A stretch of DNA of 34,656 nucleotides from Bacilli bacterium (lineage in GTDB: Bacteria > Bacillota_I > Bacilli_A > RF39 > UBA660): assembly GCA_017542065.1 (NCBI GenBank), contig JAFXXX010000014.1, forward strand, positions 1 to 34,656, in the 5' to 3' direction. A program made the position numbers and the translations under genes. A model generated the notes under the pieces. It did no database searches. It saw nothing but the letters and a program-made list of their open reading frames with translations, and was not told the DNA's origin. Each line of letters opens with the position of its first letter. The stretch's first letter is position 1. Positions 17,601-21,760 of this stretch are shown here, piece after piece.

Positions 17601-20160
17601 ACCATTAAAACTAGGCAAAAATGCATCTGGTTATACACCATATGTTGCATTAGATAGTAGTATGACAATTGAACACTTCTGTGATTATGCTTGGGATAAT
17701 AATTATAATAGATATTATCATTGTGATGCTCCATATGCACATGAAGGTGAAGGCGGAGCAAATTATACTGTAGCTGCTATTGAATCTAACCGTGGTATTA
17801 TTACTATGGAAGGTGGTTCAATAAATCATGGCTCAAGTAATGATTATAAATATGCTATTAACATGTATACAGATAATTCTTATCTTGGCGGAGGATCATT
17901 CACTCAAACTGGTGGTTATGTTTCTAAACTATATAATGATATGGGAACTGTAACTATGGGTACAAAAGATAATAATAATGATTCAAGCCTTCATATAGCA
18001 TCTGCCGCATGTAGTAATAAAGCCGAAAATATATTTAATCTATATGATGGTAGTGTATTTATGAATCAAGATAAACTTTGTCACTTTACTGATAAAGAGA
18101 CAAATTATACTATAATTAGACCTAATGGTGGTCCGTATTCATTAACAAACTCTTCAAATGTAATTGTTAATGTTGAGCAAGATGAACCTTATAGTTCAGT
18201 AAGAGAAGCTATCTCACATGCTAATGCTGGAGAAACATTAAAATTCATTAATAGTGTCTCTGAAGTAACTAGTGATTTTGATATAACTGTTGATAAGAAT
18301 ATAACAATAGATCTATATGGTAATACATTAGATGCTAATCTTGTTATTGATTCTGGTACAACTACAATTACTGATAGTTATTACTTAGAAGACACATCAA
18401 GAACTAAAGGAAAATTATCTAATATTACAGTTAATAATACTGGTACATTAAGTATTACTGAAGGTTCGTTTGATAAGATTATTAATAAGGGAACTGCTAA
18501 TGTTTCTAGTGGTAATATTAAACAAATTGATAATAGTTATGAAAATGCAACAAATAATCCAGTATTAACTATTACTGGTGGTAATGTAGACTATGTCAAT
18601 AACTATGAAGGTGGAACTGCAAATATTAGTAATGCAACAGGAAAAAAATTTATTAATAGAGCATCTGATCATAATAAACAAGGCATAATGAGAGTTACTA
18701 ATTCAACTGTTGAAAGAATTGAAAACTATGCTCCATTTGAAATTGGTGCTGATTCTGAAATAGCATACTTCTATAATGATAGTGGAAGTCAAAATAATCC
18801 AATAGTATTTACTACTGGTACAATCCAACAACTAGAGAATGGTGAATATATAGATATAGATGGTGCAAGAGTATCTAGACTTAATAGTGAGTATGGAGTA
18901 GTAACTGTTCATTCTGGATCTGTTGGAACTCTAATAAATGATAGATTTTCATCTACAACTATTTATGGTGGCGCAGTTGATTATATTAGTAATAAAGCAT
19001 ATGATGATTATTCTGTAACTATTAATAGTGGATCTATTGGTTCAATTAGTAATGACAAGATTTCAGTTCTTATTATTCTTGGTGGTGAAACTAGAGGTAT
19101 TAGTAACCAAGGTGTCTTAACTATTGGTACTAAAGATGGTATTGTTAATACTAATTCACCAAAAATAACTAACTTAAATGGATATGCACTTAGTAGTTCT
19201 GGTTATCAAAGTGCAGTTAATATCTATGATGGTTACTTCAAGAGTAGTAAAACTATAGTAATAGATGCTAATATTGCTGATACTGAACCAGATTATAGTC
19301 CTTATGTAGCTCCTGAATATGATGAACTTGGTGTATTAACTGGAAATCATATAATGTTCTTAAAACATGCTGATGAAGTTGATACTAAGATTGCATGTGT
19401 TCAAGGTATTTGCTATGATACACTTCAACAAGCTATTAATGCGAGTGTACAAAACTATTCTGAGTCAGAAGGTTGTCCTGAAGTTAAGATAGGAGATGAA
19501 TTCTACTTCTCTGTTGAATTAACTGAAGACTTAGTACTAGATCCTCAATATTCATTAACAATTAACTTAAATTACCATAATATTAATGATAATGGTTATA
19601 CAATTCCAGATAACATTACATTAAGAAATGGTTCTAGAAATGGAACTGACTTACAATCTAATATATCTAAGTTATTATCTAATATCTTTGGTATAAATGA
19701 TAATGGTAAAGATATAATTATTACTAGAATGGAAGATGGTAATGCATTAGATACTTCTAAGACTTATAACTTATATAAGTATGAAGGAAGTTCTTATGAA
19801 TTAGTTAAAGTTAATTCTGATGGAGCTGGTAAATATGTTATTGGTAGAAAAACAACTGATTTAAAACCTATTAAAGGTAGAATATATATTAATGATTTAG
19901 ATTCTGGTGAATATAAGTTAGTTGATAATTATAATAATGAATTACAATTTACTATATATGATGATGGAACTCTAAGTCCTAATATTAAAGAAAATATTGT
20001 TTCTGATTTTGGACATATGTCTGCTTCTTCGGTAGCAACATTAGTTATAACAATTCAAACAGGTATATTAAAGATTAATTATATGCTTATAGCTATTTCT
20101 ATAATTGCAGTATTATCTATAATGTTTGTATTAAAAAGAAAATCAGATGCTAATAACTAA
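5689..20160 (+). CDS. Giant multidomain cell-surface protein (4823 residues)
   Basis: A single uninterrupted frame encodes a probable adhesin or cell-surface structural protein. In order: an N-terminal hydrophobic segment (~14-32); a beta-rich region; a CnaB/carboxypeptidase-regulatory-like domain (~188-264, GTVTDVEGN...NGEYIISDL); a DUF11-like region (~268-404); about six InlB/Listeria-Bacteroides-type repeats (~424-815); an FN3-like domain (~900-1010); a beta-solenoid-like block; about five 'IDLT...KGKxYYL' modules (~1280-2100); a glycine-rich ALK/LTK-like domain (~2225-2480); beta-solenoid-like blocks with NNG turns and 'SLxEA...LTIDLNG' headers to ~4700; a SpaA-like domain (~4725-4775); TIQTG (4788-4792), a ~20-residue hydrophobic stretch and KRK. 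The tail has the layout of a sortase signal without LPxTG. Ligand and function are unknown; no catalytic motif was found. Confidence 0.93.
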   Translation: MKNKRLSKLKSKKYLAGVLLVLVVGVLACLLKFGNLDKLKGTIKVTDAYLSNVTTKLSANISDISGDAPVVSNGYDEVKYELKYRLSASNQDRDVIITGTLDSDNGYASFKRLYGDNVTSTLSDNDRKIEITIRNLPADTEITTVIPIVVNGAPDGYRVNPTFKIKESTAEEFTDVYTNPIQVSTNDLRGTVTDVEGNRVPNILVTVYKNKKLIRETYTNDNGEYIISDLNQDNYTIDINEEIYDVVNVSNVSVSGDTSLDITVSRVYPFNIEVHKYITKVDVNNLGINTVKTYDNASIVNFPVKKLNNLNGKVYYKIVVENTGEKEGIVSIVKDELPDFMAFIEDENSGFELVDGVIYDRNLEGIELMPGEIVEDSLVLTIKNTSQAREYLNRVTATGEIYEHVVYLLDGNTYREEDILEGEKLDRIADPVANFGGWYTDPEYTNKYNYNNRVTKNLILYGKTTRKYRVEFFDKDPETGDEDPYKEDEVPAGDPVDEPDDHPEHPGYDFEYWCMVDGTKYIFSTPVTEDLKLVTCYKIKKYDVNFYNYQDTKEKTIKVEYKKLIDQNEAPTFDETGYTFICWTEDKDNCFDFTTPVTREVNLYPKHEKLKNAVVFNDENRITTVDNIPYGDTVDPIADQGKEGHTFRCWSEDRTNCFNFNTPIIETKTLYAIYDINTYLVHFIDRNPETLVETQYIPDQTVEWGGFATRPVNNPEHTGYTFVEWTKDNTTYSFDTPVKSEITLVSSYRINSYPVHFHADSEVTTVNVEYKHTVTPITDPEKEHHIFTKWLDENDEPFIFTTPIVEETDLYAEFEEILPPVISHTPTMWTNEDVTATLTKNANVLDDTGYTYSYKLANGTYNTYSAPFAVSENTTITAKGTKSGVDSVVTNHEIVNIDKLNPSITLFSLNTVNRNSAVLNVNTIDNESGINYYEVYKDNVKIGEKHFECYNETTFDEYEACRANYAEQKVTTYTVTGLTQTTTYTFKIKAYDKAGNYVFSDDLEVTTTTPRIVARLIGYNNSLFTDTVDENTGDVITPKEDKYINFESLEEAFDYEDLYDCKNVQCTIQMVTSTNESVQVLEGQNLTLDLNGKIVSGIIPEYTIKNNGDFTLIESTVEGEDPGKLINNQGIAILNKAESHLTLGEGYSDVKVNNSFVSTTRPYVYGEINGVKNETNGYFTLFDGKIVAPQSQTPGYGAVNGKVTGTEYSYEAVSNGEIISGNNYQAVTLNILTSPEARINNSVYYSRLASAMDDANRGTTTIYTGSTPTNLMQSVESKGAFTFEYDDVTGTLVSHSGTKESEKTNSYIVIDLTNETKNKVLSIDYTPSYTEEYYNDGGNISTTSYLTGVWSGYEIFSVNECLDYSKKILGNSVSPYRHDLENYSFELEKGKMYYLDMTYYKYTNNSYYQYLDELTINNITLSDLDKNTNNFNVQSNVSVSNYGFYYDESDGSIRSSNQYVAETSSAYGIIEIDLTEYEGRYYDVELTYVMQSYYERYNSNETALSYAKIYIGEDKQPTSGSWLGDSYGSGYSIRRNKEGLDVDGTSFGGWETYGPITRTTSLDGGKKYYLKLSYEKMVKNPDMYPTREEYEAAGNLDQLIITSVDIHKRGDTYILKNSTDTVPVEGYTVMEDVLSSSNGGFVQNQDGTISTNFTAPNQRVEAKTTIDLTNDSKGAALRVIMDTEEGVSGNGYSYDLDYLYTRGYDVYDYFYYNQSFHNHLAVRQKRTVDGVEKLYVIEPGDGSYCDDNGSNCKRSYLYNLQGGFEYEVSVGVQSPDMVLTTYPKLTFTAFELNKPKNYLGNYFNSPGVSNNLFGLPSTEYRDSFIKIDLTDKEYDQELYISGGTGSYVQNRIYLTDNNRALTKEELEKNRIHILTTNANGKYILEKGRVYYLHFAGFGYDMKYGLDDYVSSYINNYTWGISAGVFLAPALEHVYSLGSYTVFTGTYDVAGEREESTYIPKKVTSEPVFVNNDAVYGFEYNDETGMYDSLNVNNGEVAVKVFKLDLTDATSDRTYAFNTNNGGSRNIYTISEDENIKPLSISTYIELFDDWKYTMPAEYSKIDDKPTFNLQKGKVYYLQVVTYNSGGSTLSFKLDEMNTSNSTSEFNPINEIREFNEHVDTVQLLRTVSTTASIDIDYSEEVVLDLNGYDLSTSDDYVINNYGKLTLVDTKYQRKLETYDSDLAEYQEYAGLCDGCSVSEEYKLDHIMDYLDEFGIDLSNVDQSSITDFDYTGSVQTYVVPESGLYKLEVWGAQGGSRSDLSRGGKGGYSTGILELEQGETVYVYVGGSGNTGGTAGGFNGGGARDTYNGGGGATDIRVEGDSLFNRIIVAGGGGSDGYSSYGGGVGGGTVGYAASQSGYGSGGSGGTQTSPGEGGSFGQGGYGQNKNGGYGGAGGGGWFGGGATTPDGSGDDDNGGGGGSGFVYLDPTNAPVGGYLVENHYILTGSTTAGSDYMIAPDGTYQYGNGGDGYARISLVAGEEYSQLRENLPKTYNIKKEPSLEGMSQLSNGSGTGIISNKENAYLTLRDVKLDVTSKYGIYNEGTITTESSPIININALDSYGIYNIGGDIVNNGNLKLKLNYAYCSTDKEFGAVAIAYRTGTHDLTNVTIEGRAGTGIIVYPNTEVNLHSSNINMNEYQYSDYDCLYAEFMNNHDRTNNVNSDLYNKIYDFKTKFAKKVYSYYSSEYFNRYDGSIYNRGTFRVDEGSTVVGQIGNFGTSYITDGTSFNNLYQYTKVRGRREGSFENPNATTNIYNTTANVDQIVNIEGILNIGEDENKTLSLTSKTTYPAVTNIGTANINGGSIASLYNMGELNSTNATYSKLYNLHTVLTGGICIDSYQNLQTSVLCEKDIKGTANITGGEVNTNFLLNEYKMTLDSVNVPSSIMNRGDLTVKGSSIITGDGKSAIQNVPFLIKYWIQDNSWYHEGVAGYNYVRTSLTIGDNDGNVNEGPTITTTDSNYAISGDCHPMGTVGMDDFTFKKSEMYNYNAVLNKDYLYKDASGRVSTLATEDNVSGFNEKNFIPVESIEYPNNSDNLCDIKYYDGTIQNTSTSSTMTDVVYIPISDMTDGYDVLYDGAGKVTLDTIDSSARNSVIDVNGTGYKSLQAAISNAPSGATISVTENYNTANRVTIPQDKALTINYANGVRVNSYSKDSLITNNGSLNVTGAGSTYVVGQTAFENNNSMTFTNGNFNNVFTQSNLVKNKGNLIIDNLVSNGLDIISDTDSEEKISMYINNGEFNTNTIYANNTIVHVNGGYFYSGESNGNYEAYYADSVQDLTTAHTKQLFNAHNSIVNFNAFNVDNDSRYNSISNESNLGRFVDSTLNLNASKFGGKSSKSRIYTTIANQNSKSIVNVNDGEYTNLRFNIIGGGNEYYQNKGTINGSLLVTGSGHKVNVTGGKINSSEDAILIKDGSSIEVTVGTKGDLKPNSDKLNVSKTEPEIRGGNFGITETGSSYAQNNLYFYDGIFKASGDPIDAHIEDVEVGYDVIYDNQKSPKEKYLDMLPLVLNYTTGKYYYDAQEAFDEANTNDQLIWTRNYTNFADTPSLVIAQDKKFSLYFSYGTATNRPIYYGYYLDNPSADPLNTTARDEFEPYDGTGSFSVAGMSAGVNRVKINNTSYIDENTGEEIERPFIINNGDVTIYGSVTPGAGEDPIFDIMTRTTAIVNNGTMKLSRFSVRNVKANKTIIQNNGDMEIYRGDFISYQSNVITNNGTLNFVGDSNDTSSCYVPTSIKVHSDQSLEDAINYALENAFIDIRSILSESIINNANATMNINYLVFDSDYTYTALLNNGTMDVQNTIIETYKGNNFEKAALAGKSIINNSVMTTTNLQLFTEQGVQNNGTLTTNGGIMDAAYDTVVTNTGIFNMNGGNIFGARQGIVDTGETHIDNAYISTYGEAYHGTGFSESTILGSSINSYGYNTTNYEISYSIRTICSHDSESSRTVSGRPYLDTDKEFPEGYYKINNAVIYIGPGKPLKLGKNASGYTPYVALDSSMTIEHFCDYAWDNNYNRYYHCDAPYAHEGEGGANYTVAAIESNRGIITMEGGSINHGSSNDYKYAINMYTDNSYLGGGSFTQTGGYVSKLYNDMGTVTMGTKDNNNDSSLHIASAACSNKAENIFNLYDGSVFMNQDKLCHFTDKETNYTIIRPNGGPYSLTNSSNVIVNVEQDEPYSSVREAISHANAGETLKFINSVSEVTSDFDITVDKNITIDLYGNTLDANLVIDSGTTTITDSYYLEDTSRTKGKLSNITVNNTGTLSITEGSFDKIINKGTANVSSGNIKQIDNSYENATNNPVLTITGGNVDYVNNYEGGTANISNATGKKFINRASDHNKQGIMRVTNSTVERIENYAPFEIGADSEIAYFYNDSGSQNNPIVFTTGTIQQLENGEYIDIDGARVSRLNSEYGVVTVHSGSVGTLINDRFSSTTIYGGAVDYISNKAYDDYSVTINSGSIGSISNDKISVLIILGGETRGISNQGVLTIGTKDGIVNTNSPKITNLNGYALSSSGYQSAVNIYDGYFKSSKTIVIDANIADTEPDYSPYVAPEYDELGVLTGNHIMFLKHADEVDTKIACVQGICYDTLQQAINASVQNYSESEGCPEVKIGDEFYFSVELTEDLVLDPQYSLTINLNYHNINDNGYTIPDNITLRNGSRNGTDLQSNISKLLSNIFGINDNGKDIIITRMEDGNALDTSKTYNLYKYEGSSYELVKVNSDGAGKYVIGRKTTDLKPIKGRIYINDLDSGEYKLVDNYNNELQFTIYDDGTLSPNIKENIVSDFGHMSASSVATLVITIQTGILKINYMLIAISIIAVLSIMFVLKRKSDANN
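6958..8130 (+). repeat. InlB/Listeria-Bacteroides-type repeats within the giant protein
   Basis: About six protein repeats of 60-70 residues share the pattern V-F-x-(D/N)...G-(Y/H)-x-F-x-x-W-x-(E/D)-(D/N)...F-x-TP(V/I)...L-Y-x-x-(Y/F). Examples are GYTFICWTEDKDNCFDFTTP, GHTFRCWSEDRTNCFNFNTP and GYTFVEWTKDNTTYSFDTP. This matches the small beta-grasp-like InlB B-repeat, common in surface proteins of Firmicutes. The DNA copies have diverged, so recent duplication is unlikely. Confidence 0.82.
9520..11980 (+). repeat. Unrecognised 'IDLT...KGKxYYL' repeat modules in the giant protein
   Basis: About five modules of 120-170 residues follow one another. Each opens with a short strand segment (FEYDDVTGTLVS, FYYDESDGSIRSS, FVQNQDGTIS, FEYNDETGMYDS), then I-x-(I/L)-DLT (VIDLTNE, EIDLTEYE, TIDLTND, KIDLTDKE, KLDLTDAT). 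Most later carry (L/F)-x-(K/G)-G-(K/R)-x-YYL (LEKGKMYYLDM, LDGGKKYYLKL, LEKGRVYYLHF, LQKGKVYYLQV). In the third copy I find DLT but no clear YYL. The layout suggests a jelly-roll-like extracellular domain, but I do not recognise a named family. Confidence 0.7.
12361..13120 (+). other. Segment encoding an ALK/LTK-like glycine-rich domain
   Basis: Residues ~2225-2478 begin FDYTGSVQTYVVPESGLYK, continue LEVWGAQGG...GGKGGYSTG and run through long glycine tracts to GGDGYARISL. This order (YTGS-QT-(F/Y)-VP, LEVWGAQGG, glycine-rich core, GG-GYARI) is the layout of the glycine-rich domain first described in the ALK and LTK receptor tyrosine kinases, which also occurs in bacterial surface proteins. 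The core is locally GC-rich (38 of 60 bases are G or C at 12841-12900) and uses GGC and GCC codons that are rare in the rest of the gene. Confidence 0.8.
20050..20145 (+). other. C-terminal sorting-like tail of the giant protein (TIQTG, hydrophobic stretch, KRK)
   Basis: TIQTG (residues 4788-4792) precedes a hydrophobic segment (about 4797-4815) and a short basic end, KRKSDANN. The arrangement and spacing match a sortase cell-wall sorting signal, but the LP of LPxTG is replaced by TI. It may be a variant signal or simply a membrane anchor. Confidence 0.55.
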
Positions 20161-20165
20161 TAAGA

Positions 20166-20190
20166 AAAGCACTTAATAAGTGCTTTTTTT
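20166..20190 (+). terminator. Terminator of the giant surface-protein gene
   Basis: AAAGCACTT-AAT-AAGTGCTTT is a perfect 9-bp stem followed by a T tract to 20190. The T tract abuts the eno promoter. Confidence 0.92.
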
Positions 20191-20191
20191 A

Positions 20192-20200
20192 TGTTATAAT
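20192..20200 (+). promoter_or_regulatory. Extended -10 promoter of eno
   Basis: TGTTATAAT begins one base after the upstream terminator's T tract. Seven bases separate it from GGTGAT (20208-20213), giving a predicted leader of only ~12 nt. Confidence 0.75.
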
Positions 20201-20217
20201 TATTATAGGTGATATAT

Positions 20218-21447
20218 ATGAGTAAGATAATAGATATTAAAGCTAGAGAGATATTAGATTCTAGAGGAAATCCTACTATAGAAACAGAAGTATTTACTGA
20301 GAAAGTAAGTGCATATGCATCTGTTCCTTCTGGGGCTTCTACAGGGTCAAAAGAGGCTTTAGAACTTAGAGATGGTGATAATACTAGATATCTAGGGAAA
20401 GGTGTCTTAAAAGCCGTTAAAAACGTTAATACGACTATTAAAGATAAGTTAATAGGTATGGATGTATTGGAGCAAGAATTAATAGATAAAACAATGATAG
20501 AATTAGATGGAACAGATAATAAATCTAATCTAGGAGCTAATGCTATTTTATCTGTATCTTTAGCTTGTTTAAAATGTGCAGCTAAAGAAAATAATAAAGA
20601 ACTATATGAATATGTAGGAAATACTTATTCTATGCCATATCCTATGATGAATATATTAAATGGTGGAGCTCATGCAGATAATAAATTAGATTTCCAAGAG
20701 TTTATGATTATTCCTAATTCATCTAATATCAATGAAAGAATTAGACAGGGTGCAGAAGTATTTCATAATCTTAAAAAGGTATTAAAAGAAAAAGGATATA
20801 ATACTAATGTAGGTGACGAAGGAGGATTTGCTCCGAATTTATCATCTAATAAAGAAGCATTAGATTATGTAATGGATGCTATTAATAAAGCTGGTTATAA
20901 ACCAGGAGTTGATGTATTTATAGCACTAGATGTAGCTGCATCAGAGTTTTATAATAAAGAAACAGATACATATCATTTAGAGGGTAAAGATATTACAAGA
21001 GAAGAGTTCCTATCTTACTATAATGAACTTATAAATAATTATCCAATTATATCTATAGAAGATCCATTTGATGAAAATGATTATGATGGATTTAAATCTA
21101 TTACTCAAAAATATGGAGATAAGATTCAAATAGTAGGTGATGATCTATTTGTTACTAATGAAAAACTATTAAGAATTGGTATAGAAGAAAAACTTGCTAA
21201 TGCAATTCTTATTAAGTTTAATCAAATAGGAACAGTTACTGAAAGCTTAAATACTATTAAACTTGCTAAAGAAAATGGATTTAAAACAATTATTTCACAT
21301 AGAAGTGGGGAAACAGATGATACATTTATAGCTGATTTATCAGTAGGTTTAGATCTAAAACAAATTAAAACAGGATCTATGTCTAGAGTAGATAGAGTAG
21401 CTAAATATAATAGATTAATGAAAATAAATGAATATATTGAAAAGTAA
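20218..21447 (+). CDS. eno: Enolase (phosphopyruvate hydratase)
   Basis: Enolase converts 2-phosphoglycerate to phosphoenolpyruvate in glycolysis, in the cytoplasm. The 409-residue protein carries the family landmarks in order: [94 protein letters not shown] (Mg ligands), [13 protein letters not shown] (catalytic Lys), [10 protein letters not shown] and the C-terminal [16 protein letters not shown]. It is about 20 residues shorter than usual, and its C-terminal GSMSRVDR differs slightly from the more common GAPSRTDR, but all catalytic residues I can place are there. The ATG at 20218 follows GGTGAT; the earlier GTG is inside that site. It is not in a glycolytic gene cluster here and stands before secG. 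Confidence 0.97.
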   Translation: MSKIIDIKAREILDSRGNPTIETEVFTEKVSAYASVPSGASTGSKEALELRDGDNTRYLGKGVLKAVKNVNTTIKDKLIGMDVLEQELIDKTMIELDGTDNKSNLGANAILSVSLACLKCAAKENNKELYEYVGNTYSMPYPMMNILNGGAHADNKLDFQEFMIIPNSSNINERIRQGAEVFHNLKKVLKEKGYNTNVGDEGGFAPNLSSNKEALDYVMDAINKAGYKPGVDVFIALDVAASEFYNKETDTYHLEGKDITREEFLSYYNELINNYPIISIEDPFDENDYDGFKSITQKYGDKIQIVGDDLFVTNEKLLRIGIEEKLANAILIKFNQIGTVTESLNTIKLAKENGFKTIISHRSGETDDTFIADLSVGLDLKQIKTGSMSRVDRVAKYNRLMKINEYIEK

Positions 21448-21465
21448 ATAAATATATGATAAAAT
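21437..21465 (+). promoter_or_regulatory. Promoter of secG
   Basis: TTGAAA (21437-21442), a 17-base spacer and TAAAAT (21460-21465) with an extended TG. The -35 lies within the end of eno. Read-through from eno is also possible, because I see no terminator between the two genes. Confidence 0.6.
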
Positions 21466-21489
21466 AACACATGTTTGGAGGTAATACAG

Positions 21490-21708
21490 ATGGACGTAGT
21501 ATTATTAGTTATATCAATTTTATTAATAACAGTAGTTTTATTACAAAGTGACAAAGCAGAAGATGCTTCAAATATATTACTAGGAGCAAGCTCTGAATTA
21601 TTTGCTCAAAGAAAAGAAAGAGGACCTGAACTATTTATAAGTAGACTTACTTTAGTATTAGGTATTCTATTCTTTGTTCTTTGTCTAGTTATGTCAGTTT
21701 TAAAGTAA
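21490..21708 (+). CDS. secG: Preprotein translocase subunit SecG
   Basis: SecG is the small accessory subunit of the SecYEG export channel. The 72-residue protein has the expected two membrane helices (about 3-19 and 50-70), the conserved LLQSDKAED turn after helix 1, and the ASNILLGASSELF loop corresponding to the usual GGSAEQLFG segment. The ATG at 21490 is preceded by GGAGGT; the in-frame TTG upstream is within the leader. secG followed by rnr, smpB and ssrA is a classic Firmicute order and supports the call. Confidence 0.93.
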   Translation: MDVVLLVISILLITVVLLQSDKAEDASNILLGASSELFAQRKERGPELFISRLTLVLGILFFVLCLVMSVLK

Positions 21709-21733
21709 AAAGACTTTTATTAAAAGTCTTTTT
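21707..21733 (+). terminator. Terminator of secG
   Basis: AAAAAGACTTTT-ATT-AAAAGTCTTTTT is a 12-bp perfect inverted repeat that starts in the stop codon and ends in T5. Because the stem is itself A/T-flanked it could also act on the opposite strand. Confidence 0.85.
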
Positions 21734-21737
21734 ATTT

Positions 21738-21743
21738 TATAAT
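21738..21743 (+). promoter_or_regulatory. -10 element of the rnr promoter
   Basis: TATAAT, without the TG extension, lies a few bases after the secG terminator and eight bases before GGTGAA, the rnr ribosome-binding site. Confidence 0.55.
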
Positions 21744-21760
21744 GAATTTAAGGTGAAACT

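Noticed and set aside
5689-20160. Giant gene as several merged genes or a phage tail/tape-measure protein
   Set aside because: The frame is continuous with no internal promoters or terminators seen, and the domains (CnaB, InlB, FN3, glycine-rich, SpaA-like, C-terminal anchor) are those of a surface protein; no phage genes are nearby.
20209-20217. Upstream GTG start for eno (and similar GTG starts at 1701, 23862, 24783 and 27136)
   Set aside because: In each case the GTG is part of the GGTGAT ribosome-binding site; the ATG three codons later is the true start.
21222-21554. Minus-strand 110-codon frame over eno/secG
   Set aside because: Shadow of well-supported plus-strand genes, no ribosome-binding site or family similarity.
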